61,222 nucleotides of DNA from Candidatus Anstonellales archaeon (GCA_038869735.1 JAWCQO010000007.1:1-61222); one strand, 5' to 3'; shown: positions 47,970 to 58,141, counted from the first letter of the stretch. Notes: a model not told the origin generated them from the sequence alone. A program made the numbers and translations.

Positions 47970-48136
47970 TGTTCTATTTGAATTTGATTATTACTGACTT
48001 AATTTATCTCTCAAATTTACGGCTCTTTGAGGCCAGTTCAAAACCTTGTTTGTGGTAGAACCAAAAACGCTATGAGCGGAAACGGCCCAAAAATGAAAAG
48101 AGGGAAATAGAAGGGTCGGCTTGTTGGCTTGTTTTT

Positions 48137-48952
48137 TCATGACCCCAGACTTTCTTTTATGGCAGAGTCAAATGTTTCGTAAGGATAAGCTCCACTTATT
48201 ATTTTACCATTTATAATAAAGCCTGGAGTGCCAAAGATGCCTAAGCTTTGACCTAATGCTGCATTTTCGTTTATATAAGAGTCATATTTGTTTGAGGAAA
48301 AACAGCTATTGAAGGCAGAGACGTTTAGGCCCGGAAGTTTTGAAATCCATTCCTTTAGTTGCTCTTCACTATATTGCACGGTTGAGCCGCCTGTTCCTTG
48401 TCCAGTGAAAATTGCATCATGCGCTTCCCAGTACTTTCCTTGTTCTCCTGCACACCTAGCTGCCTTTGCGGATGGAAAAGCTGCTGGATGGAATGATAAG
48501 GGATAATCAAAAAATGCTAAAAGAACCTTTCCTGTATCGATATAATTTTTCTTTATATCAGGATAAACAAAGTTGAAGTGTCTTCTGCAAAATGGACACT
48601 GATAATCTGAAAACTCAAACATTATGACTTTTGCGTCTTTGCTGCCAAGTGTTGCTGCTGCCTTTGGAAGAAGAGATTTCATTGCGTCATAGGTTAAAAC
48701 AACCCCCTGTCCTGAAGGGGGGGTAGAGTCAGTTGGTTGTTGAGGAACTTTTGGTAAATTGTCAGACGGGCTTGGAGCCTGTTTTGAATCTGATGGGGGT
48801 GGGCTACTTGCAGAACTTATACGTATTTTTGCAAGCTCGTTTGATATGTTTGTTCCTGAATAAACAAGTGAAAGAGATATTAAGATAGCTCCAAGGACGA
48901 TAGAGGCAGCAAGAATTGCGTGTGCTCCTTGGAGGATGTTTGATTCGGTCAA
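48137..48952 (-). CDS. membrane-anchored DsbA-like thiol oxidoreductase
   Basis: 271 residues: one N-terminal membrane helix (about 10-33), a Pro/Ser-rich linker (about 45-85), then a thioredoxin-fold domain of the DsbA/DsbG type. Active site YQCPFCRRHF at about residue 118-121; cis-Pro loop IFGTPGFIINGKIISGAYP near the C-terminus. Predicted to form or shuffle disulfides outside the membrane, consistent with Cys-containing exported proteins in this window. Confidence 0.9.
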   Translation of the reverse strand: MTESNILQGAHAILAASIVLGAILISLSLVYSGTNISNELAKIRISSASSPPPSDSKQAPSPSDNLPKVPQQPTDSTPPSGQGVVLTYDAMKSLLPKAAATLGSKDAKVIMFEFSDYQCPFCRRHFNFVYPDIKKNYIDTGKVLLAFFDYPLSFHPAAFPSAKAARCAGEQGKYWEAHDAIFTGQGTGGSTVQYSEEQLKEWISKLPGLNVSAFNSCFSSNKYDSYINENAALGQSLGIFGTPGFIINGKIISGAYPYETFDSAIKESLGS

Positions 48953-49113
48953 GATATCACCCCTCTATGAATGCGATACGGGAATTTTATATGCAAACAA
49001 ATAAAAACCTTTTAACAAAAGGGCAACATACGTTGCTTATTATACCCTTATTATACCATTAATTAAGTATAAAATTGGAGAGAAAAAGAGGTCTCCATCT
49101 AAAGATTTTCTTC

Positions 49114-49684
49114 TTAAGAAATGAAGAGGTACTGTGTGCGTGAAAGCTTTTGAGCAAGCTCGAGTTGCCTTTTAGTTTTCTTTCCTCCATAGAAAAGTCT
49201 CTCAAGCCCTACCCAAACTGAAAACCATCCAAACGGAATAAGAAGTACTTCAACCACTTCTGAAAATTCTGAAGATGGAGGAACCTTTTTTAAAATCGAG
49301 CTGGAGTAATATCACCAAAAGTCCGCATAGAATGAGGAGAAAGCCGGTTTGTTTTTGCTTTTTATCTTCGCGAAAGAGTTTGAGCATCCTAAGACGAAAG
49401 TATCCTTGCAGTCTTTTTATTATCTGCTCCTCAAATTTTTCTTTTAGTCTCTCTTTTGGAAGGTAGAACCTTACCTCTATTTTACCTCCTGCACCCTCAA
49501 AGATTCTTCTTTCAAGCTCTTTTAGAAAATCTGCAGATATTTGGCGTCCAGGAAAAAGATGGGGATCAAAATCCAAGAGGGTGTCATCATAACTATTAAG
49601 AGCTATACGTATATCTCGGACTTCGACTACAGATTCATATGGTCTTTGTTCCTGAAGCTTCTCTTTTTTTCTCCAATCATACAA
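49114..49684 (-). CDS. membrane protein gene with frameshift
   Basis: The first frame (49684 down to 49250, 144 residues) has a soluble part (VRFYLPKERLKEKFEEQIIKR) and one membrane helix (TGFLLILCGLLVILLQL), then stops at once after the A6 run at about 49288-49293. In the next frame the sequence continues coherently as PPSSEFSEVVEVLLIPFGWF, SVWVGLERLFYGGKK and a basic helical tail to TAA 49114. The intact product would be about 189 residues with a second membrane segment. Homopolymer error, true mutation or slippage are all possible. Family unknown. Confidence 0.65.
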
Positions 49685-49753
49685 TTTTTCTTAACTCATA
49701 CAGTAACATTTATAGAAAGAAAATTTAAATAGCTAAAAACCACAGATTAGCTT

Positions 49754-50167
49754 GTGAAGTCTTACACGAAATACCTCTGGATGGATACACGCAAGAGGAT
49801 AGAATTCGTAAATATACATCGAGACGTAGAGGAGGCCATAACCGAATCTGGAGTAAAAGAAGGTCTTGTTCTTGTAAATGCGATGCATATAACAGCTTCA
49901 GTTTATATCAACGATGCAGAGCATGGCCTACTTCATGATTATGAGGAATGGCTTAAGAGACTTGTACCAATGGATATTGAATATAGGCATAACCTCACTG
50001 GGGAGGATAATGCGTATGCTCATTTGATGAGAACAATAATGGGAAGGGAAGTTGTTGTTGCAATCACAAATGGAAAGATGGACCTTGGGCCATGGGAACG
50101 GATTTATTATGCTGAATTTGATGGGCAGAGAAAAAAGCGAGTAATGATAAAGATTATTGGTGAATGA
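49754..50167 (+). CDS. YjbQ/UPF0047 family protein
   Basis: 137-residue small beta-barrel-like enzyme family linked to secondary thiamine-phosphate synthase activity. Signature segments are [44 protein letters not shown] and [21 protein letters not shown] 49754 lies about 27 bases after a TATA-like ATTTAAATA with no ribosome site, which suggests a leaderless mRNA. Confidence 0.92.
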   Translation: MKSYTKYLWMDTRKRIEFVNIHRDVEEAITESGVKEGLVLVNAMHITASVYINDAEHGLLHDYEEWLKRLVPMDIEYRHNLTGEDNAYAHLMRTIMGREVVVAITNGKMDLGPWERIYYAEFDGQRKKRVMIKIIGE

Positions 50168-50331
50168 GTGGTTGAGGATTATCAGGGATAGAGTTGGAGA
50201 ACGCATTTTCTGTATGACGGTAAGTGAATGAATGACCTCTAAGTTTTGGTATAGGATAAGAGTAGCGTAGGATGTTTAACAAAGAGGCACATGACTAAAA
50301 GTCGCTATATCGGCTTAGCTTGGGAGCATAA

Positions 50332-50769
50332 TTAACCAGGTTGGGATTTCTTGGGGCAACTTTCACTATAGTCTTGAAGGAGTTCTTTATATCTGAGACA
50401 ATCATCTGCGACCGTTATTGTATCATAGAGACACTGGGCTTTTTGAGGACCGTAAACTATGTTGATACAAATGGCAGGAGAGTTTAGTTCTGTTGCTTTT
50501 AAGTAATAGCACGTATCCCTCTTATCTGAAATTTCGCACTCTTCGATTTTGGATGGAGAGGGAAGCTGCAGTTCCTCAGTTTGGGTGCTTTTAGGCTCGC
50601 CGCTAATATCACTACTCTGGGAAGTGGACGAAGTTTGTGAGGGGGGATTGTTGCTTGGCCCTCCTTCAGTTGCCGTCGACTGCGTCTGGAGCGATGTTTG
50701 TTGATTTATGCACCCAATGATTAGTAAAAGGAAAAAGGTGGAAAAAACAAAAAGTTCACCGTTCTTCAT
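50332..50769 (-). CDS. lipoprotein, unknown
   Basis: 145 residues with a lipobox-like signal (FFLLLIIGCIN, Cys20), a long Ser/Thr/Gln-rich low-complexity linker, and a small Cys-containing domain (EECEISDKRDTCYYLK, ICINIV, AQCLYD, DDCLRY, ESCPKK). The six Cys probably form disulfides outside the cell. No family recognised. Confidence 0.75.
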   Translation of the reverse strand: MKNGELFVFSTFFLLLIIGCINQQTSLQTQSTATEGGPSNNPPSQTSSTSQSSDISGEPKSTQTEELQLPSPSKIEECEISDKRDTCYYLKATELNSPAICINIVYGPQKAQCLYDTITVADDCLRYKELLQDYSESCPKKSQPG

Positions 50770-50856
50770 TGTAGGCTACCCCTGTAAAGGACTTCATCGT
50801 ATTAATGTTTGAGACGGTTGCTTTAATAAGCTTTTTCGTTGTAGCTTTGGGATGTT

Positions 50857-51618
50857 ATGGAAAGCTTCCTTTATGCTGTTGCATCTGCTCTTTTAATTAG
50901 TGTGCTTTCGTTTTTAGGGGCGTTTTTTTTGCTTTCAAAAAAACGGAGAGATAAAGGGCTTATATTGATGATGGTAGCTTTTGCGTCTGGCTCAATGCTT
51001 GGTGCATCTTTTTTTGACCTCATACCTGAAGCTTTTGAGGAAGTAGGAACTTTCTCGACCTATTTCATTTTTTTTGGCATAATTATTTTTTTGCTACTTG
51101 AGTCGTATGTTCATTGGCATCACTGCACAATTGAAGAATGCGGTATTTACAGTAAAAAATCAATGGGATATATGAATTTAATAGCTGACGGCATACACAA
51201 TTTTATTGATGGAGTTATTATTGCATCTGCTTATCAAATAGATATTGGAAGCGGAATAGTTGCAACTATAGCGATTGCATTGCATGAGATACCACAGGAA
51301 GCAGGCGATTTTGCCGTGTTGATCCATGCGGGCTTTGGGAGATCGCAGGCTTTGATTTACAATTTTGTATCTGCAATACTTGCATTGGTAGGAACTTTTT
51401 TTGGATTTTTGTTTTTATCTTTGTTTGAATACCTTATTCCTTATTTTGCATCAGTTGCGGCAGGAGGATTCATTTATATCGCAACGGCTGATTTGTTTCC
51501 TGAAATTTCAAAGCATATTTCAAAGCATCGAAACATAAAGCGGCTCTCGTTACAGATTATATCCCTTTTTCTTGGGTCTGGGATTATTTTTATGGTAGTT
51601 AATTTTGTTGGCAGGTAA
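50857..51618 (+). CDS. ZIP-family metal transporter
   Basis: 253-residue transporter with eight predicted helices. The metal-binding helices are clear: NLIADGIHNFIDGVIIASAY (helix IV) and IAIALHEIPQEAGDFAVLIHAGF (helix V). A His-containing loop (YVHWHHCTIEECG) may be a metal sensor. Likely imports Zn2+ or another divalent metal. Confidence 0.93.
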   Translation: MESFLYAVASALLISVLSFLGAFFLLSKKRRDKGLILMMVAFASGSMLGASFFDLIPEAFEEVGTFSTYFIFFGIIIFLLLESYVHWHHCTIEECGIYSKKSMGYMNLIADGIHNFIDGVIIASAYQIDIGSGIVATIAIALHEIPQEAGDFAVLIHAGFGRSQALIYNFVSAILALVGTFFGFLFLSLFEYLIPYFASVAAGGFIYIATADLFPEISKHISKHRNIKRLSLQIISLFLGSGIIFMVVNFVGR

Positions 51619-51671
51619 GTATGAATAAGATTAAAGAAGCTGGCTTGTAGAAGGAAGGGAGGTATAATTGG

Positions 51672-51752
51672 ATGGCTGCTCTGGGGAGCGATACTCTACT
51701 CATGTTCAACATGCATCCTCGGAAACGGACTTCTTGTTTTGGATGGGATTAA
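51672..51752 (+). CDS. possible 26-residue peptide
   Basis: ATG 51672 has GGGAGGTATAATTGG before it, a good ribosome site, and opens 26 codons rich in Met, Arg and Cys. No similarity recognised; it may be fortuitous. The rest of 51619-51888 holds only AT-rich spacer leading to the ThyX-like gene. Confidence 0.15.
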   Translation: MAALGSDTLLMFNMHPRKRTSCFGWD

Positions 51753-51888
51753 AGAGAAGCTTAAATAAAAACATGAAACAAAAAGAAAACTAGTTTTAGG
51801 ACTCAGTATTAAAAGGGATAAGATCTTTATCTGAGTATGTAAGTTTTATTATGAAGCTGATAAGTCGATTTGAGAGGTAGTTTAGTAC

Positions 51889-53517
51889 ATGGAAAGATTC
51901 AGCGAAGAAGAAATGGAGCTTCTGTCTAGGTATTGTACTAACATTGATGGAAATATTTTCGCACTGATTAATCTCCCTCAAACAGTGTGCGGTGCTTTGT
52001 TTTCAAGGTATTCGCGCTCGCCAAAATCTCTTCGCCGAGTACTCCTAGAAGAGTTTATTCAAAAACCAGAAAGCGAATTTAAGGAGATAGTTGGCGATGT
52101 AAACGCAACAGATAATCAGATTATTGCAACAAAGAAAGCAGAAGAGTTTTATGAGAGAGTGCTGGTAGGGTATGGAGACGATTCTGTGGCTGAATTAGGA
52201 GGAGCTCATATCGCATGCGAAAATATTTCAAATATCGCAACAAAGTTTTTGCAGGATTCGAGAATTGGAATATCCCCTCTTGAAAAATCGACCAGATATG
52301 TGTATTTTGACCACAAGGACGAGAATGGACAATACGGCTTTTATAGGGATAAAAAAATAATGGAAAGCCGATTTGCTGATGAGTACGTTCAAGTTTGCAA
52401 TAATTTGTTTGAGTTATATTCGTCCCTCATTGAGCCGATGAGTAAATATATTATGGAAAAACACCCTCCTCCGGAGGGATTAAGCGAAAGAGCTTATGCT
52501 TCAACTGTACGAGCAAAAGTGTGTGATGTTTTGAGAGGGATCCTACCTGCTTCTACGCTCACGAATGTAGGCCTATATGGAAATGGAAGGGCATTTGAGT
52601 ATCTACTTACAAAAGCTTACTCAAGCCCACTTGGGGAAATAAGAGAAATCGGAGCAAAGATGTATGAGGAACTTAGAAAGGTTATTCCTTCTTTTGTAAA
52701 GAGAGCGACCGACAAGTATGGGGTTGCTTATCAGGAATATCTCAAAGAAAGTGCCAATGATACTGCAAAGGAGGTTTTGTCCTTATTAAAAAGATATGAA
52801 GGAAAGTTTGGAAGCGAAGCCGAAAAAGATGATGTAGTCTTGGTTGACTATGATAGGGATGCAGAAGACAAGATAATCACAGCAATAATTTTTCCTCACG
52901 CTAATAGCGGACTTGATAGGATAATGGAGAAAGTTAAGAAACTAAGTCCTGATGAAAAAAGAAGGATAATAGAAGCTTATGTAGGAAAAAGAAAAAATCG
53001 TAGGCATAAACCTGGAAGGGCATTTGAACACGTGTATTATACATTTTCGCTTCTTGGAAATTTTGGGATGTACAGAGACCTCCACAGACATAGAATTCTT
53101 ACGCAAGAACGCCAACTTCTAACTACAAAACATGGCTTTGATATGCCGCCTGAGATAGTTGAGATTGGGCGGGAGAAGGAAGTAAGCGAGGCTATTGGAT
53201 TGGCATCTGAACTTTTTGAAAAAATGGAGAAAAGCAACCCTCTCGAAGCTCAATATGTCGTGCCTCTCGGCTGTAGGGTTCGCTGGTATATAAAGATGAA
53301 TCTTAGAGAAGCATTCCATTTTGTTGAGTTGCGGTCAATGATGCAGGGGCATCGAGACTATCGGCGTGTAGCACAAAAAATCTACTTAAAGATAGGCGAA
53401 GTACACCCTTATCTTGCATCATATATGAGGTTTGTGGATATGGAAGAGCACCCCCTTGAAAGGCTTGAAGCTGAAAAAAGGATAGATAAGAAGATGGAGA
53501 AGCTAAAAGGGAATTAA
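51889..53517 (+). CDS. double-length ThyX-like flavin-dependent thymidylate synthase
   Basis: 542 residues, twice the usual ThyX length. The N-terminal half (to about 270) carries SPLEKSTRYVYFD and ASTLTNVGLYGNGRAFEYLL, resembling one ThyX unit. The C-terminal half carries LHRHRILTQERQLLT, the counterpart of the RHRxxS flavin/dUMP motif, and SMMQGHRDYRRVAQKIY. Neither half shows the complete standard motif set, so the two may form a pseudo-dimer. Likely makes dTMP from dUMP, but activity is not certain. GAGAGGT lies at 51870-51876. Convergent with sufU, overlapping by four bases. Confidence 0.82.
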   Translation: MERFSEEEMELLSRYCTNIDGNIFALINLPQTVCGALFSRYSRSPKSLRRVLLEEFIQKPESEFKEIVGDVNATDNQIIATKKAEEFYERVLVGYGDDSVAELGGAHIACENISNIATKFLQDSRIGISPLEKSTRYVYFDHKDENGQYGFYRDKKIMESRFADEYVQVCNNLFELYSSLIEPMSKYIMEKHPPPEGLSERAYASTVRAKVCDVLRGILPASTLTNVGLYGNGRAFEYLLTKAYSSPLGEIREIGAKMYEELRKVIPSFVKRATDKYGVAYQEYLKESANDTAKEVLSLLKRYEGKFGSEAEKDDVVLVDYDRDAEDKIITAIIFPHANSGLDRIMEKVKKLSPDEKRRIIEAYVGKRKNRRHKPGRAFEHVYYTFSLLGNFGMYRDLHRHRILTQERQLLTTKHGFDMPPEIVEIGREKEVSEAIGLASELFEKMEKSNPLEAQYVVPLGCRVRWYIKMNLREAFHFVELRSMMQGHRDYRRVAQKIYLKIGEVHPYLASYMRFVDMEEHPLERLEAEKRIDKKMEKLKGN

Positions 53518-53888
53518 TTCTTCCTTTTGACTGCTCGTTTAAGGGTGTCGAGTGCAAGTAACGCGCATTTTAAACGGGCAGCGGTTGGTACAAATCCTAT
53601 GTTTTTAAAGAGGTCATCCCCACTAAATGATATAATCTCGTCTATTGTCTTGCCAATAGCAATGGAGCAAAGGATATCAGCACATGCTATAGAAATTGCA
53701 CATCCGCCGCCTTCAAACTTTATATCTTTTACTTTACCTTTACTTAATTTAGCACTTATTTCTATATAGTCTCCACAGAGATAGTTGGAACTTGCAGATC
53801 TGGCATTTGCATCTTTCATCTTTCCCCTGTATTTTGGGTTTTTATAGTGTTCAAGGATTATATCTTTGTATATGTGAGTGTGAGTCAC
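53514..53888 (-). CDS. sufU: SufU/IscU-like iron-sulfur scaffold protein
   Basis: 124-residue NifU-N-type protein that accepts sulfur from SufS. The three conserved Cys sites are visible: NYLCGDYIEI, GGGCAISIACADI and RLKCALLAL. Last gene of the suf operon, overlapping sufS by four bases. Confidence 0.92.
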   Translation of the reverse strand: MTHTHIYKDIILEHYKNPKYRGKMKDANARSASSNYLCGDYIEISAKLSKGKVKDIKFEGGGCAISIACADILCSIAIGKTIDEIISFSGDDLFKNIGFVPTAARLKCALLALDTLKRAVKRKN

Positions 53889-55111
53889 TTGAAAACCTCC
53901 TTTGCTTTTTCTAACCCATCAATAAGAGCAGTTACATCGCTTTTGGTATTATATAGATAGAAACTTATGCGCGCTGTGGAGGTGAGACCTAGAGACTCGT
54001 GAAGTGGCATTGCACAGTGATGACCTGCACGAATGCAGATATTTTGGTCATTTAAAAAAGTGGCTAGATCGTGTGGATGGATACCCTCAACGTTAAAGGG
54101 GATTACTCCGACTCTATGGTGTAATTTACTGCCATAAAGATGCACATTATTTATTTCTTCTAATCGTTTAATTGCGTATTTAACAAGTTCTAGTTCATGT
54201 TTATGCACTCGATCCATACCTATTTTTTTGAGGTATTCCACTGCGACTCCAAAGGATATTGCTTCACCTATTGGAGGGGTTCCTGCTTCAAATTTTGCAG
54301 GAGGGGAAGCAAATTGTGTAAATGAAAGCCTCACTTCGTTTATTGCTCCTCCACCTCCAAACACGGGCTTTAAGAAATCAAGATGTTCTTTTTTGATGTA
54401 GAGGATCCCTAATCCGGTTGGGCCAAGCATTTTGTGAGCAGAAAACGCTAGAAAATCGGGGTCTATGTCACGTACGTTTATTTTGATATGTGGAGCTGAC
54501 TGAGCGGCATCAATAATTGTTACAGCTCCAACTTCTTTAGCCATTTTCACCATCTGTTTAGCAGGGTTGATAGTTCCAAGGACATTGGATGCTTGAGTAA
54601 ATGATACAATTGAGGGATTTTTTGCAATAAGTTCTGAATAGTGATTAAGGTCTAGCGCTCCATCGATATTTATATTGACCCAATCAAAAAGGATATTTTT
54701 TCCTTCCAGCTTTAATAGATGCCAGGGAACTATAGAGCTGTGATGTTCCATTTTTGTGAGGAGAACCCTTACTCTTTTTGATTTAATAAGTTGAAGAGAT
54801 AGCCTTGAAGCTATATTTAGTGATTCGGTGGCATTCTTTGTAAATATTATTTCTTCAGTATCTGCATTTAGCATTTGTGCGACTTTGAATCTTGCTTTTT
54901 CGTATTCTTCGGTAGCTTTCTCACTTATTGAGTAGATTCCCCGATGGATATTTGCGTTATATGACGAGTAGTACTCGTTTAATTTTGAGATAACTTCTTT
55001 GGGCTTCTGGGTTGTTGCTGCATTATCCAGATAGACCAGGGGCTTTCCGTTAATCTTCTTCGTCAGAAGAGGGAAGTCTTTTTTAATTTGAGCACTGTCA
55101 AGAAGGACCAT
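53885..55111 (-). CDS. sufS: cysteine desulfurase SufS
   Basis: PLP enzyme delivering sulfur from cysteine, 408 residues, group II. PLP Lys in FSAHKMLGPTG; catalytic Cys in IRAGHHCAMPLH; N-terminal YLDNAATTQKP and NIHRGIYSISEKAT. Overlaps sufD by one base. Works with SufU and the SufBCD scaffold. Confidence 0.96.
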   Translation of the reverse strand: MVLLDSAQIKKDFPLLTKKINGKPLVYLDNAATTQKPKEVISKLNEYYSSYNANIHRGIYSISEKATEEYEKARFKVAQMLNADTEEIIFTKNATESLNIASRLSLQLIKSKRVRVLLTKMEHHSSIVPWHLLKLEGKNILFDWVNINIDGALDLNHYSELIAKNPSIVSFTQASNVLGTINPAKQMVKMAKEVGAVTIIDAAQSAPHIKINVRDIDPDFLAFSAHKMLGPTGLGILYIKKEHLDFLKPVFGGGGAINEVRLSFTQFASPPAKFEAGTPPIGEAISFGVAVEYLKKIGMDRVHKHELELVKYAIKRLEEINNVHLYGSKLHHRVGVIPFNVEGIHPHDLATFLNDQNICIRAGHHCAMPLHESLGLTSTARISFYLYNTKSDVTALIDGLEKAKEVFK

Positions 55112-55986
55112 TAGAACACCTTATAAAGGATTTCTTTGTGCACACCTATAACTTCACTTATGAAGCCATTAAGTAAGATTTTTTTTGCTTTTTGGAGAGG
55201 GATACCGCGGCTTTGAAGATAAAAAAGCTCCTCTTTTTCTATTTCCTTTACAACTGCTCCATGCGCTGCCACAACTTGATTATTGTAGACTTCAAGAATC
55301 GGTTTTACTTCAGCGTAACAGTCATGTCCTTCTTTTAGGACTTTTGCTCTTATTGCCATGTCGCTTCCTGAAGCTTCTTCTTTTATCTTTGCATTTACAG
55401 TGCAAAAAGACTTAGATGTTGAAAAAACAACATTTCTACTTTCAAAATAGAACCTTCCCCCTTCTTTACATATGACACCCATAGTTTTCTCAGAATAGGT
55501 ACTTCCTGGTGATGCTGCAGATAGCTGATTAAGAGAAAGTTCCGCGCCTTTATTTATTGAACATTCTGTACTTACATTAACATCCTTACCTCCGAAACTC
55601 CCCTGCATGCAAGTTATTTTGGCTAGGTCAGAAATTAGAAAGTGACGATTAATGGATGCCTTCGCTGAAGTCTCAAACAGGATAAATGCTGAAAAATCCA
55701 TCTTAGCGCCCTCTTCCGCAATTATTATTGTTTTTTCAGAATAACTTTCAAGTTTGCTTGCTTCTAGACCCCCTTCAAGATAAAGTCTTGCACTTGCATC
55801 TTTTTTTAGCAATATTAGGTTCTGACTTTGATTATTTAAATTGAGCTTGATTTCTTTTTCTAGCTTAAAATTTGGAGGAACTTCAAGAAATATGCCCTTT
55901 CCTCCACCAGCCAAACCATACTTTTCTAATAGGCTATATGGGGCTGCGGAGAGAGGAAGAAAGGCTATGCCTTTTTCTTGAGCCAT
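55111..55986 (-). CDS. sufD: FeS assembly protein SufD
   Basis: 291-residue beta-helix protein pairing with SufB. SufBD core pattern: FSAFILFETSAKASINRHFLI, RAKVLKEGHDCYAEVKPIL, and a C-terminal FYLQSRGIPLQKAKKILLNGF as in SufB. Shorter than bacterial SufD, lacking much of its N-terminal domain. Overlaps sufC by 22 bases. Confidence 0.9.
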   Translation of the reverse strand: MAQEKGIAFLPLSAAPYSLLEKYGLAGGGKGIFLEVPPNFKLEKEIKLNLNNQSQNLILLKKDASARLYLEGGLEASKLESYSEKTIIIAEEGAKMDFSAFILFETSAKASINRHFLISDLAKITCMQGSFGGKDVNVSTECSINKGAELSLNQLSAASPGSTYSEKTMGVICKEGGRFYFESRNVVFSTSKSFCTVNAKIKEEASGSDMAIRAKVLKEGHDCYAEVKPILEVYNNQVVAAHGAVVKEIEKEELFYLQSRGIPLQKAKKILLNGFISEVIGVHKEILYKVF

Positions 55987-56699
55987 GTATAGCCCTCCCG
56001 TTGTATCTTTTTTATCAGCGGCTTGGTTCCTTCTGCTACTATTTTTCCGTCAATCATAACATAAACTTTGTCTGGAAGAAGAAGATCTATAATTTTTTCA
56101 TGGTGAGTAATTACAAGCAGACCTGTTCCTTTTTTCCTTTGAAGATGAAGTATTTTACTTATTGTTCTTACACCGTCAACATCCAGGCCTGAATCAGGCT
56201 CATCCAAGATTGCGATTTTTGGGTTTCGTATTATAAGTTGCAATATTTCTGACTTTTTTCTCTCACCGCCTGAGAAGCCTTGGTTTAGGTATCTCTCGGC
56301 GAAGTTCCGTTCCAAACCAAGCGAAATTAGGAGGCGTTCAACTTTACTTTTGAAATCTAGAAAACTTCCGCTTTCCCCCGAGATTTCTTTTAGATAAGAA
56401 AGAAGTGAAACTCCGCTTATTTCTGGAGGTGACTGAAAGCCAAGAAAGATTCCAAGATTCGCCCGTTTGTCAGCATCCATAGAGACTATGTTTTTGCCAT
56501 CAAAAAGAATCTTTCCTCTTCTCACTATATAAGACGGATGTCCCGCTATCGCATACGCAAGAGAGGATTTACCGCTTCCATTTGGACCGGCGAGGACCAC
56601 TATATTATTTGAACGTATTTCTAAGTTTGCATCAATCACTACTTTTTTATTTTCTATCTCCACGGTTAGATCCTTAACTGTTAGTTGCAATTTACTCAC
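55965..56699 (-). CDS. sufC: FeS assembly ATPase SufC
   Basis: ABC-type ATPase of the SufBCD complex, 244 residues. Walker A AGPNGSGKSSLAYAI, ABC signature FSGGERKKSEIL, Walker B AILDEPDSGLDVD and switch His in VITHHEKII. Fourteen bases separate it from sufB. Confidence 0.96.
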   Translation of the reverse strand: MSKLQLTVKDLTVEIENKKVVIDANLEIRSNNIVVLAGPNGSGKSSLAYAIAGHPSYIVRRGKILFDGKNIVSMDADKRANLGIFLGFQSPPEISGVSLLSYLKEISGESGSFLDFKSKVERLLISLGLERNFAERYLNQGFSGGERKKSEILQLIIRNPKIAILDEPDSGLDVDGVRTISKILHLQRKKGTGLLVITHHEKIIDLLLPDKVYVMIDGKIVAEGTKPLIKKIQREGYTWLKKKA

Positions 56700-56713
56700 C
56701 TAAAAAGGATGCT

Positions 56714-58141
56714 TCACCCAATACTGCTTTTCATTTCCAGAGATATGAGGCGGTTTAGCTCAACTGCGTATTCAAGAGGTAGCTCTTTGAGGACTGGTTC
56801 TACAAATCCCATAACAAGCATTTCACGAGCTCGCTCTTTAGATATTCCTCGTGACTGTAAGTAGAAGAGCCTGATCTCATCTAATCTACCTGCTGTTGCT
56901 TCGTGAACTATCTTTGCCCCCTGTGTTTCATCTTTGATGGTTGGGTATGTTGAGGATTTGGAGATATCATCAAGGATGATGGCATCACATTTAACATCTA
57001 CTCGTGAGTTGTGTGCATTCTTGCCTATCTTTACAAGACCTCTATATATGCTATGCCCTCCATTGAGTGAAATGCTCTTTGCATCTATCTTGGAAGAGGT
57101 ATTTTTACCAATGTGAATAACCTTTGCTCCGCCCTCTTTTATGGTTCCTTCTCCTGCAAGTGCTATGTTAAGATGTTCTGCTCTGGAGTTATCTCCAACT
57201 AACACCGAACAAGGATACAGCATTGTCGCCTTGCTTCCCATGGAACCCCCAACCCAAGTGATGCGACCGTTTTTTTGAACGATTGCACGTTTTGTGTTGA
57301 GGTTGTAAACATTTTTACTCCAGTTTTGAACGGTCGTATAGCGTACATTTGAGTTTTCACCGACAAAAATCTCTACAACAGCACTGTGGAGTGAGTCCTT
57401 ATCGTAGATAGGTGCCGTGCAACCTTCAACATAGTGTACGTTTGTATCTTTTTCAGCAATGATGAGGGTATGTTCAAATTGGCCTTCTCTGATTTCATTC
57501 ATCCTAAAATATGTTTGAAGGGGCATATCTATTTTAACTCCACTTGGTATGTATGCAAAGCTGCCGCCACTCCAAACAGCATAATGAAGTGAGCTAAATT
57601 TGTTGTCATTAAGGGGGACACACTTTCCAAAATATTTTTGTAAAAGATTAGGATATTTTTGAACTGCAGTATCCATATCGCAAAAAATTACACCTTTCTC
57701 TTCAAGTTCTTTGCGTAAGTGTGAGTAAATTCCTTCGCTTTCAAATTGAGCTACTGAACCGGCAAGATATTTTCTTTCGGCTTCTGGAACACCTATTTTT
57801 TCAAAAGTCTCCTTTATTTCTGGAGGCACCTCATCCCATGAAGTAGCTTTTTTATCTTCGGGACGAATGTAATAGCGTATGTTTTCAAATTCCAGTTGCG
57901 TAAGGTCAACGAGGCTCCAGTGGGGAAGAGGTCTTGAAATGAAGCTTCGATATGCTTCGAGACGTATCTGAAGCATCCACGAAGGTTCATTTTTTATATT
58001 TGAAATTTGTTTAACTATCTCTTCACTTAACCCTAGATCTGCTTCAAATTTTGGTTTTATTTTTGTCGAGAATCGGTGTAGGCGCTCCAGAGAAGAGTGA
58101 ACTGAATGCACAACTTCTGATTCATTGTTTTCTGTTTTCAT
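56714..58141 (-). CDS. sufB: FeS assembly protein SufB
   Basis: 475-residue scaffold on which the cluster is built. YAVWSGGSFAYIPSGVKIDMPLQ, YVEGCTAPIYDKDSLHSAVVEI, YTTVQNWSKNVYNLNTKRAI and FYLQSRGISKERAREMLVMGF are characteristic. First gene of the sufBCDSU operon. Confidence 0.96.
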   Translation of the reverse strand: MKTENNESEVVHSVHSSLERLHRFSTKIKPKFEADLGLSEEIVKQISNIKNEPSWMLQIRLEAYRSFISRPLPHWSLVDLTQLEFENIRYYIRPEDKKATSWDEVPPEIKETFEKIGVPEAERKYLAGSVAQFESEGIYSHLRKELEEKGVIFCDMDTAVQKYPNLLQKYFGKCVPLNDNKFSSLHYAVWSGGSFAYIPSGVKIDMPLQTYFRMNEIREGQFEHTLIIAEKDTNVHYVEGCTAPIYDKDSLHSAVVEIFVGENSNVRYTTVQNWSKNVYNLNTKRAIVQKNGRITWVGGSMGSKATMLYPCSVLVGDNSRAEHLNIALAGEGTIKEGGAKVIHIGKNTSSKIDAKSISLNGGHSIYRGLVKIGKNAHNSRVDVKCDAIILDDISKSSTYPTIKDETQGAKIVHEATAGRLDEIRLFYLQSRGISKERAREMLVMGFVEPVLKELPLEYAVELNRLISLEMKSSIG

